A stretch of 8,188 nt of DNA from Comamonadaceae bacterium (GCA_027490555.1 JAIXXW010000347.1:1-8188), one strand, 5' to 3'. Shown: positions 1-5,763, counted from the stretch's first letter. The notes: generated by a model from the letters alone, not told the origin. Program-made: numbers and translations.

Positions 1-1493
1 AACAGAGGCGGGGCATAGGCGACATTGCCGTTGTCGTCAGCATTGGGAATCCGGAAGTTGCGGCTCAGACGCAGATAAGCTGTCAGGTTCGGCTGAAAAT
101 TTCGGGCATATTCCAGCTCGCTGGCCGTGTTGGTGTCTTTGGCCCTGTAAGCGCTCGGCCCGTAACCGTAGTCAATCGTCCTCATTTGGGAATAACTCTC
201 CCTTCTGTGGCCAAACACGATTCGGTCAACACGGGACAGCTCCAGGGTATTCCTGAAATACAGGCCACTGGACTGGTGAACGAAGCGGTAATTGTTCCCG
301 CCCACATCCGGTATGGCATTGGCGCAAAGCGATGACGTGGAACCGCTGCTGCAGCCAAAGGTGAGCTTGGCCAGACCATCCTTGCTGGTTTTATGCCAGT
401 CATACCCCATTTGCAGGGTGTTGCGGGGCAGGAGGAAGTTGGTGATCTTGAGTCGTGGACTCAAACTCTGGACGTCTGCCTGGCTGCTTGAGCTTCCTTG
501 GGACTGACGCCAGTCATCGTAACGGTAGCCTGAGAAAACGTTGTAGGCGTCGTAGCTGTAAGCATCGCTGTTGCTTCTGGATCGTTGACTGAAATCCACC
601 GCCAGTTCCATGTCCTCCATTCGCTTTCTTCCAAACAAAGTCAAGGAATGGCTGTCGACCTCGGCATCCCAGTTGTACCCAGAAACCTGGGTGGCGCGAG
701 GCATGCTGTTCAGCCATATCGATGGCAAAGATCCCGGCAGCTTGTTTCTTTCGCGGTTGACAAAGAAACGCGCACCGATGTCCGTTTGAGAGTCGATGCG
801 TTTGGTCCAGCTGGAACCTGCAGAGAGTTCGGTGCCCCTGGCGTTTTTGCGGTAGTTGTCGCTGGCGTATTGGCGCGCAAACAGACTCAAAGAACTGTCT
901 TGGAGGTCCCTGGCATGAAACAAACCTGAATTCAAGCCCCCAAAACTGGCCATGCCACCGGACACAACGGTCAACTGACCCACATTCTTGCGGGTGATGA
1001 TGTTGATGGTTCCACCGTTGGCCCCATCACCGTACAGAACACTGTTTCCAGCCCTGGAAATTTCAATGTGCGAAATGGCCTCAAGGGGAATCATGGATGT
1101 ACGGGCCATGCTTTGCTCGTGCTCGGAGAGTCGGATGCCATCGAGCAAAATCACCATGTTGTTGGAGGCTGTGTCCCCATATCCTCTCAGATCGACGACT
1201 GCATTGGTGCTCCCGTCGAGGTTGAGTCGCATGGGCAGACCAGCGACTCTGGAAAGAACCTCTGAAACGTTGCTGGCTCCGCTCCTCTGGATTTCATCGG
1301 CACTGACCAGCGTGATGTGCGGCAAAACACCCGCACGCACTTCCTCAAAACGGGAAGCATGCACTGTGATGGTGGGCAAAACCTGGTCGGTCAATGGACG
1401 GTCAGGGGGGGCCCCCTGGGGCTGTGCTCGTGCTGGCGATATGCCAATGATGGCCGACAGCAAAGCAGCCAGCAGCTTGTAACGTGCGTTCAT
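1..1493 (-). CDS. btuB: TonB-dependent outer-membrane receptor, probable cobalamin transporter (BtuB-like), C-terminus cut by window edge
   Basis: The frame is open from the ATG at 1493 to the left edge (497 codons, no stop), so the end of the barrel is missing. Residues 1-23 are a classic signal peptide ending in ARA. A TonB-box-like stretch (LPTITVHA) sits near residues 39-46. The plug domain follows at about 50-169, with typical receptor motifs: DLRGYG near 101-106, VILLDGIRL near 114-122, and GGTINIITRK at 160-169. The rest shows the alternating aromatic/polar pattern of barrel strands, and an FRIPN motif near the edge matches the late-barrel region of the family. Two cysteines about nine residues apart may form a loop disulfide. 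Substrate is inferred mainly from the B12 riboswitch in the leader; another corrinoid is possible. No good Shine-Dalgarno lies at normal distance, but the signal peptide makes this start convincing. The gene looks less GC-rich than its neighbours. Confidence 0.9.
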   Translation of the reverse strand, partial: MNARYKLLAALLSAIIGISPARAQPQGAPPDRPLTDQVLPTITVHASRFEEVRAGVLPHITLVSADEIQRSGASNVSEVLSRVAGLPMRLNLDGSTNAVVDLRGYGDTASNNMVILLDGIRLSEHEQSMARTSMIPLEAISHIEISRAGNSVLYGDGANGGTINIITRKNVGQLTVVSGGMASFGGLNSGLFHARDLQDSSLSLFARQYASDNYRKNARGTELSAGSSWTKRIDSQTDIGARFFVNRERNKLPGSLPSIWLNSMPRATQVSGYNWDAEVDSHSLTLFGRKRMEDMELAVDFSQRSRSNSDAYSYDAYNVFSGYRYDDWRQSQGSSSSQADVQSLSPRLKITNFLLPRNTLQMGYDWHKTSKDGLAKLTFGCSSGSTSSLCANAIPDVGGNNYRFVHQSSGLYFRNTLELSRVDRIVFGHRRESYSQMRTIDYGYGPSAYRAKDTNTASELEYARNFQPNLTAYLRLSRNFRIPNADDNGNVAYAPPL

Positions 1494-1496
1494 GTG

Positions 1497-1544
1497 AAAA
1501 AACAAATCAAACGCCCTCACCGCCTTCCCCGACAGTGCATGGGC
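1497..1544 (-). terminator. Riboswitch expression-platform hairpin with U-rich tail (terminator-like or RBS-sequestering)
   Basis: On the minus strand, GCCC (1541-1544) pairs with GGGC (1513-1516). Inside that, CACTGTC (1531-1537) pairs with GGCGGTG (1518-1524) using G-U wobbles around a GGGGAA loop. An ATG/A internal loop separates the two helices. The tail (1497-1512) is T-rich and ends in six T three bases before the ATG at 1493. The form resembles an intrinsic terminator. The same hairpin also buries GGTGAGGG, the only Shine-Dalgarno-like sequence in the leader, so control could be at translation instead. I cannot choose between these from sequence alone. Confidence 0.6.
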
Positions 1545-1775
1545 TTCACAACCTGCCTTGCGACAGGTCACCTCGTTGGCCGGTATCCGGGCTGGCAGAG
1601 GCGACCTTCACCACCTTCCCGGCCACCTGTTTCAGGGCGGCCAGTGGTTTGAGGTGAAAGCGGGGTTTTCGTTCGACTGAAAACCCGTCTGCTTACCGTT
1701 GCGGGGGCAGCGCAGGTTAGGTGGGCCGAGATGGCGTCTCCCTCCTGCTTCCCGTTGAACTGCGCACCGTGAACC
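1497..1775 (-). promoter_or_regulatory. Cobalamin (B12) riboswitch: aptamer plus expression platform
   Basis: Read on the minus strand, the conserved aptamer parts appear in the expected order. GGTTCAC (1769-1775) starts P1. GGGAAGCAGG pairs through GCAGG with a later CCTGC. The core CTGCCCCCGCAACGGTAAGC is at 1691-1710. CCACTGG is at 1641-1647, GGGAAGG at 1614-1620, and the B12 box GCCAGCCCGGATACCGGCC at 1578-1596. GGTGACC (1566-1572) closes P1, with one bulged base. The aptamer is therefore about 1566-1775 and the platform reaches to 1497. In this family cobalamin binding lowers expression of the downstream uptake gene. The target here is the TonB-dependent receptor starting at 1493. Confidence 0.93.
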
Positions 1776-1799
1776 GGCGACGCGAGCACCAACCGTTTC

Positions 1800-1805
1800 A
1801 TTTTA
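1800..1805 (-). promoter_or_regulatory. Possible -10 box for the receptor/riboswitch transcript
   Basis: On the minus strand TAAAAT lies about 25 bases before the first riboswitch helix, a suitable distance for a transcript that begins just ahead of the aptamer. No -35 with good spacing is evident (TTGCAA is too close, 14 bases away), so this is a weak call. Confidence 0.3.
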
Positions 1806-1847
1806 TGCGCGAACCTGTCTTGCAACCTACAAACCGATGCCAAGCTC

Positions 1848-1853
1848 TACAAT
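1848..1853 (+). promoter_or_regulatory. Probable -10 box (TACAAT) for the coiled-coil/zapA operon
   Basis: TACAAT is a strong match to the sigma-70 -10 consensus, and the same hexamer precedes the 6S RNA in this window. Transcription would start near 1860, leaving only about 10 bases before the ATG at 1871 and about 20 before the ATG at 1880. No convincing -35 is seen at 17 bases upstream. Confidence 0.5.
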
Positions 1854-1870
1854 GTGAAACCCCTTTCTCA

Positions 1871-2110
1871 ATGTCTGCCATGGCCCATTCCGACACCATC
1901 GATCAAATCGCCGAGCGTGTGGATCATTTGTTGCTGCGCCACGAAGAGCTCCAACGAACCAACGCTTTGCTGGTCCAGCAAGTCCAGGCGCTGACCCTGG
2001 AGCGTGACCAACTCAAGTCCAGACTGGCCGCTGCCAGGGCCCGCGTCGATGCCCTGATCGAGCGCCTGCCCACAGCCACCGCGCCCGCATCTCCCGAGGC
2101 TTCCACATGA
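1871..2110 (+). CDS. Small coiled-coil protein encoded with zapA (TIGR02449-like, ZapB-like in form)
   Basis: This is a 79-residue protein with an uninterrupted heptad-like pattern from about residue 8 to 67: leucines and isoleucines at regular spacing amid Glu, Gln and Arg. A short Ala/Pro/Thr tail follows. There is no signal peptide or membrane segment. The stop overlaps the zapA start (ATGA at 2107), so the two are translated together. Small coiled-coil proteins at this position next to zapA are widespread in proteobacteria (TIGR02449, as I recall). A role in Z-ring organisation is an inference from position and shape, not from sequence identity to E. coli ZapB. The ATG at 1880 is an equally possible start and would give 76 residues. 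Neither start has a clear Shine-Dalgarno. Confidence 0.8.
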   Translation: MSAMAHSDTIDQIAERVDHLLLRHEELQRTNALLVQQVQALTLERDQLKSRLAAARARVDALIERLPTATAPASPEAST

Positions 2111-2433
2111 GCAACAAACAATTGGACGTCCAGATCATGGGCCAGAGTTACATCCTGGGCTGCCCCGAGGGCGGTGAGGAGCGTCTGTTGGCGGCCGTGC
2201 GCAAAGTCGACGAAGCCATGTGCAAGATTCGCGACGCTGGCAAGATCAAGGCGCGTGACCGGATTGCGGTTCTGGCGGCTTTGAACCTGGCGTTTGAGCA
2301 GACCGAAGCCCCCGCTGCCCCGCTCGCGGTCCCCCCGCAACCCGGCGATGTCTCTGAAGCCTCCCAAGCGCGCCTGTCCCAGTTGCTCCAGCGGCTGGAC
2401 CAGGTGCTGGAGCAAGACGGTCAGTTGATCTGA
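2107..2433 (+). CDS. zapA: Cell division protein ZapA
   Basis: The product has 108 residues, close to the usual ZapA length of about 109. The N-terminal half carries the family pattern: LDVQIMGQSYILGCPEG at 6-22, then a helix with a charged stretch, then RIAVLAALNLAFE near 52-64. The C-terminal part, after an Ala/Pro linker at about 68-80, is a coiled coil (ARLSQLLQRLDQVLEQ) as expected for the dimer/tetramer helix. ZapA binds FtsZ in the cytoplasm and bundles protofilaments at the division site. A GAGG Shine-Dalgarno at 2096-2099 lies seven bases before the ATG. It is translationally coupled to the coiled-coil gene upstream, and the 6S RNA gene follows, an arrangement conserved in many proteobacteria. 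Confidence 0.93.
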   Translation: MSNKQLDVQIMGQSYILGCPEGGEERLLAAVRKVDEAMCKIRDAGKIKARDRIAVLAALNLAFEQTEAPAAPLAVPPQPGDVSEASQARLSQLLQRLDQVLEQDGQLI

Positions 2434-2454
2434 AGCCGACGTGGTTCTGTGCGG

Positions 2455-2470
2455 GGTCTTTTGAAAGACC
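2455..2470 (+). repeat. 16-base inverted repeat in the 6S promoter spacer
   Basis: GGTCTTT (2455-2461) and AAAGACC (2464-2470) are perfect 7-base arms around TG. The element fills most of the gap between the -35 and -10 positions of the ssrS promoter. It could be an operator. It could also form a short hairpin with a TTGA loop at the end of the zapA message, but there is no T-run after it, so it is not an ordinary terminator. Confidence 0.6.
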
Positions 2471-2476
2471 TACAAT
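2471..2476 (+). promoter_or_regulatory. -10 box (TACAAT) of the 6S RNA promoter
   Basis: TACAAT ends seven bases before 2483, exactly where the closing stem of the 6S RNA begins, so promoter and RNA end support each other. The -35 region around 2448-2453 is a poor consensus match. A 16-base inverted repeat directly abuts the -10 on its upstream side. Confidence 0.7.
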
Positions 2477-2482
2477 GAACCG

Positions 2483-2653
2483 GTCTGCGGTGCTTGCCGG
2501 GCTTTATATTTCCTTGAACCAATGCTCTGAGAGCCCGGGCTTGGTACATCGGCTGGTGAGCGTGATCATCTCGCGTCAGATGAACCCAACGCCAGTCTGC
2601 CCTCGCCCACCTGAACCCCGGTTCAGGATGCCGGTCCGGTGGCACTCGCAGAC
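2483..2653 (+). ncRNA. ssrS: 6S RNA (SsrS)
   Basis: The 5' end GTCTGCG (2483-2489) pairs perfectly with CGCAGAC (2647-2653). Next, GTGC pairs with GCAC, and GCCGG with CCGGT/GGC, giving the long interrupted closing stem of 6S RNA. Segments recognisable from E. coli 6S occur in order: TTGAACCAA near 2514, GGCTGGTGAGCGTGATC near 2551 (E. coli GGTTGGTGAGCATGCTC), and the hairpin CCTGAACCCCGGTTCAGG near 2610. Length is about 171 bases against 184 in E. coli. 6S RNA mimics an open promoter, binds sigma-70 RNA polymerase and lowers transcription in stationary phase. Position directly after zapA is the classic location. The exact 3' end could extend a few bases. Confidence 0.93.
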
Positions 2654-2684
2654 ACCTTCCCTGTCCTGATATTCCCCCCTCTCC

Positions 2685-3500
2685 ATGATCATCGAACCCT
2701 TGCTTTTGGCCGAACTGGCTGTACTTGGCCTGTGCACGGGCTTTCTGGCCGGCCTGCTCGGCATCGGGGGCGGCATGATCATGGTGCCCTTTCTGACCTA
2801 TTTTCTAGGTGCCCGGGGGGTGGACCCCGACCTGGCGGTCAAGATGGCGATTGCCACCTCGATGGCCACCATCATCTTCACCAGCGTCTCCAGTGTGCGC
2901 GCCCACCACAAGAAGAAAGCCGTCCGATGGGACCTCGTCAGGGGCTTGGCGCCGGGCATCGTGGTCGGCAGCCTGCTGGGCAGTCTGGCCATTTTCGCTT
3001 TTGTCAAAGGCAGTTATCTGGCCTTGTTCTTTGCGGCCTTTGTGGGCTTTTCGGCCACCCAGATGTTCCTGGACAAAAAGCCCGCGCCTACGCGCCAGGT
3101 GCCCGGTTTTCAGGGCTTGCTCGGCGCCGGGGGGCTCATTGGCTTGCTTTCGGGGCTGGTGGGCGCCGGGGGCGGTTTCATCAGCGTGCCCTTCATGGCC
3201 TGGTGCAATGTGGCCATCCACAATGCCGTGGCCACCAGCGCAGCCTTGGGGTTTCCGATTGCGCTGGCCAACGTCATGGGTTACGTCGTGAGCGGGCAGC
3301 AGGTGCAAGGCCTGCCGGACCACAGCTTTGGCTACCTGTGGATGCCTGCCCTGGTGGTGATTGCCGTGTGCAGTGTGCTGATGGCGCCTGTGGGTGCGGC
3401 GACCGCGCACAAACTGCCTGTGAAACAGCTCAAGCGTGCCTTTGCCAGCGTCTTGTACCTGCTGGCGGCTTACATGCTTTACAAAGGCCTGTCGGGCTGA
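2685..3500 (+). CDS. TauE/SafE family membrane protein (putative anion exporter)
   Basis: This is a 271-residue, strongly hydrophobic protein with about eight predicted membrane segments. It shows the internal duplication typical of TauE/SafE (PF01925): a glycine-rich motif GLLGIGGGMIMVPF at 23-36 recurs as GLVGAGGGFISVPF at 157-170. Positively charged loops (RAHHKKK near 72-78, KQLKR near 247-251) mark likely cytoplasmic sides. Members are proposed inner-membrane transporters of sulfite, sulfoacetate or related anions, but substrate cannot be assigned from sequence. The ATG starts the first membrane helix, yet the bases before it are pyrimidine-rich with no Shine-Dalgarno. It begins 31 bases after the 6S RNA end with no promoter seen between, so it may be read through from ssrS, as ygfA is in E. 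coli. Its stop abuts the stop of the opposite gene. Confidence 0.9.
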   Translation: MIIEPLLLAELAVLGLCTGFLAGLLGIGGGMIMVPFLTYFLGARGVDPDLAVKMAIATSMATIIFTSVSSVRAHHKKKAVRWDLVRGLAPGIVVGSLLGSLAIFAFVKGSYLALFFAAFVGFSATQMFLDKKPAPTRQVPGFQGLLGAGGLIGLLSGLVGAGGGFISVPFMAWCNVAIHNAVATSAALGFPIALANVMGYVVSGQQVQGLPDHSFGYLWMPALVVIAVCSVLMAPVGAATAHKLPVKQLKRAFASVLYLLAAYMLYKGLSG

Positions 3501-4181
3501 TCAGACGGGTGTGAGGCACCAGGGGGCCTGGTCATGCACCAGGCCCATCCACAAGGCCCAAGCCGAGACGGCTGCCAAAGCCAGGCCCGCCACGCGCATG
3601 CCCCACGCCCCATCGCCCAAGGTCTGCAGGCGCAGGAAAAGCCAAGGGCCTGCCCACAGTCCGACGCTGCTGCCCAGGGCAAACAGGGCCATGGTGGCGG
3701 CACCGTCCAGGGGCTGGCTGGTCAATGCGGCCACCATCAGGGCCGAATAGAGCAAACCACAGGGCATCAAGGCCCACAGCCCACCGACCATCCAGGGCGC
3801 AACGCGCTCAAACCGGGTGTTGAAAACACGCACCTGGGCCCACAATCGGCGTGCAGCCCCATCCAGCCAGACAGGTTGCCGTGCCTGCAGCATCAGCATC
3901 AGCCCCAAGGCCAAGGCCGCCAGATGCAACAGGCTCCACACCGGTCGAATGGCCGCCGACTGGGTGGTCAACCAGCCCAAGCCTTGCACGCTGGCCGCGG
4001 CCAAGGCCCCCATCAGCGCATAGCCGAGCACGCGCCCACCCTGAAAAGCCAGCATGGCCTGAGTCTGGCGCGCACCAGCCGCCTGGCCGAGGCCCGCACA
4101 GGCGGCACCGCACATGGCCACGCAGTGTGGGCCGCCAAGGACACCCATCATCAAGGCGGTGATGGCCAAAGAACTTTGCAT
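3501..4181 (-). CDS. SafE/DsbD_2-type membrane protein associated with cbb3 oxidase and hemN genes
   Basis: From the ATG at 4181 the product has 226 residues and about six membrane segments. The first helix carries GGPHCVAMCGAACAG at 16-30, the conserved His-Cys/Met-Cys motif of the DsbD_2 (UreH-like/sulfite exporter-like, PF13386) group. A second signature, LMPCGLLYSAL, is at 138-148. These Cys, Met and His residues inside the membrane suggest metal handling or thiol redox chemistry, though no substrate is proven. Such genes commonly sit beside ccoG/ccoI, hemN and fnr in betaproteobacteria, which suggests a role in cbb3 oxidase maturation; that is inference. An in-frame TTG at 4253 would add 24 residues of polar sequence before the first helix and is less likely. 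Spacing of 80 bases from hemN suggests one transcript. A run of nine A lies just before the ATG. Confidence 0.85.
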   Translation of the reverse strand: MQSSLAITALMMGVLGGPHCVAMCGAACAGLGQAAGARQTQAMLAFQGGRVLGYALMGALAAASVQGLGWLTTQSAAIRPVWSLLHLAALALGLMLMLQARQPVWLDGAARRLWAQVRVFNTRFERVAPWMVGGLWALMPCGLLYSALMVAALTSQPLDGAATMALFALGSSVGLWAGPWLFLRLQTLGDGAWGMRVAGLALAAVSAWALWMGLVHDQAPWCLTPV

Positions 4182-4261
4182 GGTTTTTTTTTGGTGGATC
4201 TCCAGGCCCTGTGTCGGCCGTGACCTCAGCGACAGCTGTGCCTGGGTCGACAACCCTGGGC

Positions 4262-5644
4262 TCAGATGATTTTTGAAAAACGCGATCGCTGGTGCTCCGC
4301 TTGCACATAGCGGTCAAACACCATGGCCACGCCCCGCACAAAAAACCACCCCAGGTCGGTGACCTGAATCCCGGCATCGCTGAGCTTGACCAGGCCTTGT
4401 GACTGCAGATCCTGCAATTGCCGCATCTCTGGGGCAAACAGGGTCTTGAAGTCGATCAACCAGGACAGGTTGATGGCTTCGTACTGCAAGTGCCCCTGAC
4501 ACATGATGGCCATGATCACCGAGCGGCGAATGAGGTCATCGCGCGAGAGCACCAGGCCGCGCACCACCGGAAAATGGCCCTGGTCCAGCAAGTCGCCATA
4601 CTCTTCTAGGGTCTTGGCGTTCTGGCTGTAGGTGGAACCCACCCGGCCAATCGCAGACACCCCCAGCGCGATCAGATCGCCATCGGCCTGCGTGCTGTAG
4701 CCCTGGAAATTGCGGTGCAGACGCCCCTGACGTTTGGCCACAGCCAAAGCGTCATCGGGCAAGGCAAAGTGGTCCATGCCGATGTAAACGTAGCCCGCCT
4801 CGGTCAAGGCTTCCAGCGACCGTGCAAGCATGGCCACTTTGGCGGCCCCGGTCGGCAGATCTTCGGCGTGGATGCGGCGTTGTGGCTTGAAGCGCTCGGG
4901 CAAATGCGCATAGGCATACAGGGCGATCCGGTCCGGACGCAGGCGCTGGACTTGGGCCAGGGTGCGGTCAAAGGATTCGGGGGTTTGCATGGGCAAGCCA
5001 TAAATCAAGTCGATGTTGACCGACTCGAAACCCAGACGGCGCGATGCATCGACCAAGGCAAACACCGATTCAGCCGGCTGGAGACGGTGCACCGCTTTCT
5101 GAACAGCAGGGTCAAAGTCCTGAACACCGAAACTCAGCCGGTTGAAGCCAAGATCGGCCAGCACAGCCAGGCGCTGTTCACTCACCGTGCGCGGGTCCAC
5201 TTCGACCGAATACTCCCCACCGGGCACCAGCTCAAAATGCTGACGCAGAAGGTCCATGAGCTGTTGCAATTGCGCATCGCTCAAGAAGGTGGGGGTCCCG
5301 CCCCCCAGATGCAACTGGCTGACGGCATGACCGCGCCCCAGATGCCGGGTGTGCAATTCGACTTCTTGCCGCAGGTGGTGCAAATAGCCTGCCGCACGGT
5401 CTTTGTGCTTGGTGATGATTTTGTTGCAGGCGCAGTAGTAACACAGCGATTCGCAAAATGGGATGTGCACGTACAGCGACAGAGGCTGCGGGTGTCCGAC
5501 CGCCCCCATTTGCCGCATTTGCAGGGTCTGGATGTATTGCGCCTCGTTGAACGCTTCCACAAAACGGTCGGCCGTGGGGTAGGAGGTGTAACGCGGACCG
5601 GGCACGTCAAAACGTGAGATCAATTCAGGCGTGATGACGGACAT
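4262..5644 (-). CDS. hemN: Oxygen-independent coproporphyrinogen III oxidase (radical SAM)
   Basis: The product has 460 residues, matching the ~457 of E. coli HemN. It converts coproporphyrinogen III to protoporphyrinogen IX without oxygen, in the cytoplasm, using S-adenosylmethionine. The [4Fe-4S] motif is YVHIPFCESLCYYCACNK at 58-75, giving C64, C68, C71 and the extra C73. The SAM-binding GGGTPTF follows near residue 115. The NRLSFGVQDF and YSTQADGDLIALGVSAIG stretches are also HemN-specific, as opposed to the related HemW. The ATG at 5644 was chosen because the N-terminus then starts like the family and AAAGGGG (5652-5658) lies seven bases upstream. A longer frame reaching 5722 would run into the FNR box. 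It is divergent from fnr and probably activated by FNR at low oxygen. Confidence 0.96.
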   Translation of the reverse strand: MSVITPELISRFDVPGPRYTSYPTADRFVEAFNEAQYIQTLQMRQMGAVGHPQPLSLYVHIPFCESLCYYCACNKIITKHKDRAAGYLHHLRQEVELHTRHLGRGHAVSQLHLGGGTPTFLSDAQLQQLMDLLRQHFELVPGGEYSVEVDPRTVSEQRLAVLADLGFNRLSFGVQDFDPAVQKAVHRLQPAESVFALVDASRRLGFESVNIDLIYGLPMQTPESFDRTLAQVQRLRPDRIALYAYAHLPERFKPQRRIHAEDLPTGAAKVAMLARSLEALTEAGYVYIGMDHFALPDDALAVAKRQGRLHRNFQGYSTQADGDLIALGVSAIGRVGSTYSQNAKTLEEYGDLLDQGHFPVVRGLVLSRDDLIRRSVIMAIMCQGHLQYEAINLSWLIDFKTLFAPEMRQLQDLQSQGLVKLSDAGIQVTDLGWFFVRGVAMVFDRYVQAEHQRSRFSKII

Positions 5645-5651
5645 GGGTCTG

Positions 5652-5658
5652 CCCCTTT
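5652..5658 (-). promoter_or_regulatory. Ribosome binding site deciding the hemN start
   Basis: AAAGGGG on the minus strand is seven bases from the ATG at 5644. It settles the choice against the upstream in-frame ATG at 5722, which overlaps the FNR box. Confidence 0.75.
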
Positions 5659-5713
5659 GGTCGAATGCAGGTGGAACAAAGTTGCACTTTGCCCACTTGC
5701 CACTGAGCCATCT

Positions 5714-5727
5714 TTGACTCATGTCAA
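5714..5727. promoter_or_regulatory. FNR box between hemN and fnr
   Basis: TTGAC-TCAT-GTCAA is a perfect inverted repeat matching the FNR/ANR consensus TTGAY-N4-RTCAA. Its centre is about 76 bases before the hemN ATG. It would sit at the usual activator position (-41.5) if hemN transcription starts near 5679. For fnr it lies about 88 bases before the inferred start near 5809. It most likely drives hemN under low oxygen and may also affect fnr. Confidence 0.85.
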
Positions 5728-5763
5728 ACTTTGTACTGGTTATCCGGGATTTCAGGCACAGAC

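Noticed and set aside
988..1482. 164-codon plus-strand frame
   Set aside because: Antisense to the signal peptide and plug of the TonB-dependent receptor, which is clearly the real coding strand.
1568..1843. 91-codon minus-strand frame
   Set aside because: It covers the cobalamin riboswitch aptamer; conserved RNA elements explain this stretch.
2421..2669. Short frames on both strands between zapA and the TauE/SafE gene
   Set aside because: The region is the 6S RNA and its promoter.
2639..3514. 291-codon plus-strand frame over the TauE/SafE gene
   Set aside because: It is out of frame with a well-supported membrane protein, is rich in Gly, Arg and His as GC-rich shadow frames are, and starts inside the 6S RNA.
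3534..4223. 229-codon plus-strand frame
   Set aside because: Antisense shadow of the SafE-like gene; its Gln/His/Pro-rich translation is typical of noise.
4715..5617. 300-codon open frame on the plus strand
   Set aside because: It lies wholly antisense to hemN, whose catalytic motifs and length are intact. The antisense product has no family features and reflects GC-rich codon bias.
5645..5722. Longer hemN start at 5722
   Set aside because: The ATG overlaps the FNR box and has no ribosome binding site, while the ATG at 5644 has one and gives a family-like N-terminus.
5676..5734. 7-base inverted repeat ACAAAGT/ACTTTGT flanking the FNR box
   Set aside because: Arms are short and 45 bases apart, so chance occurrence is likely.
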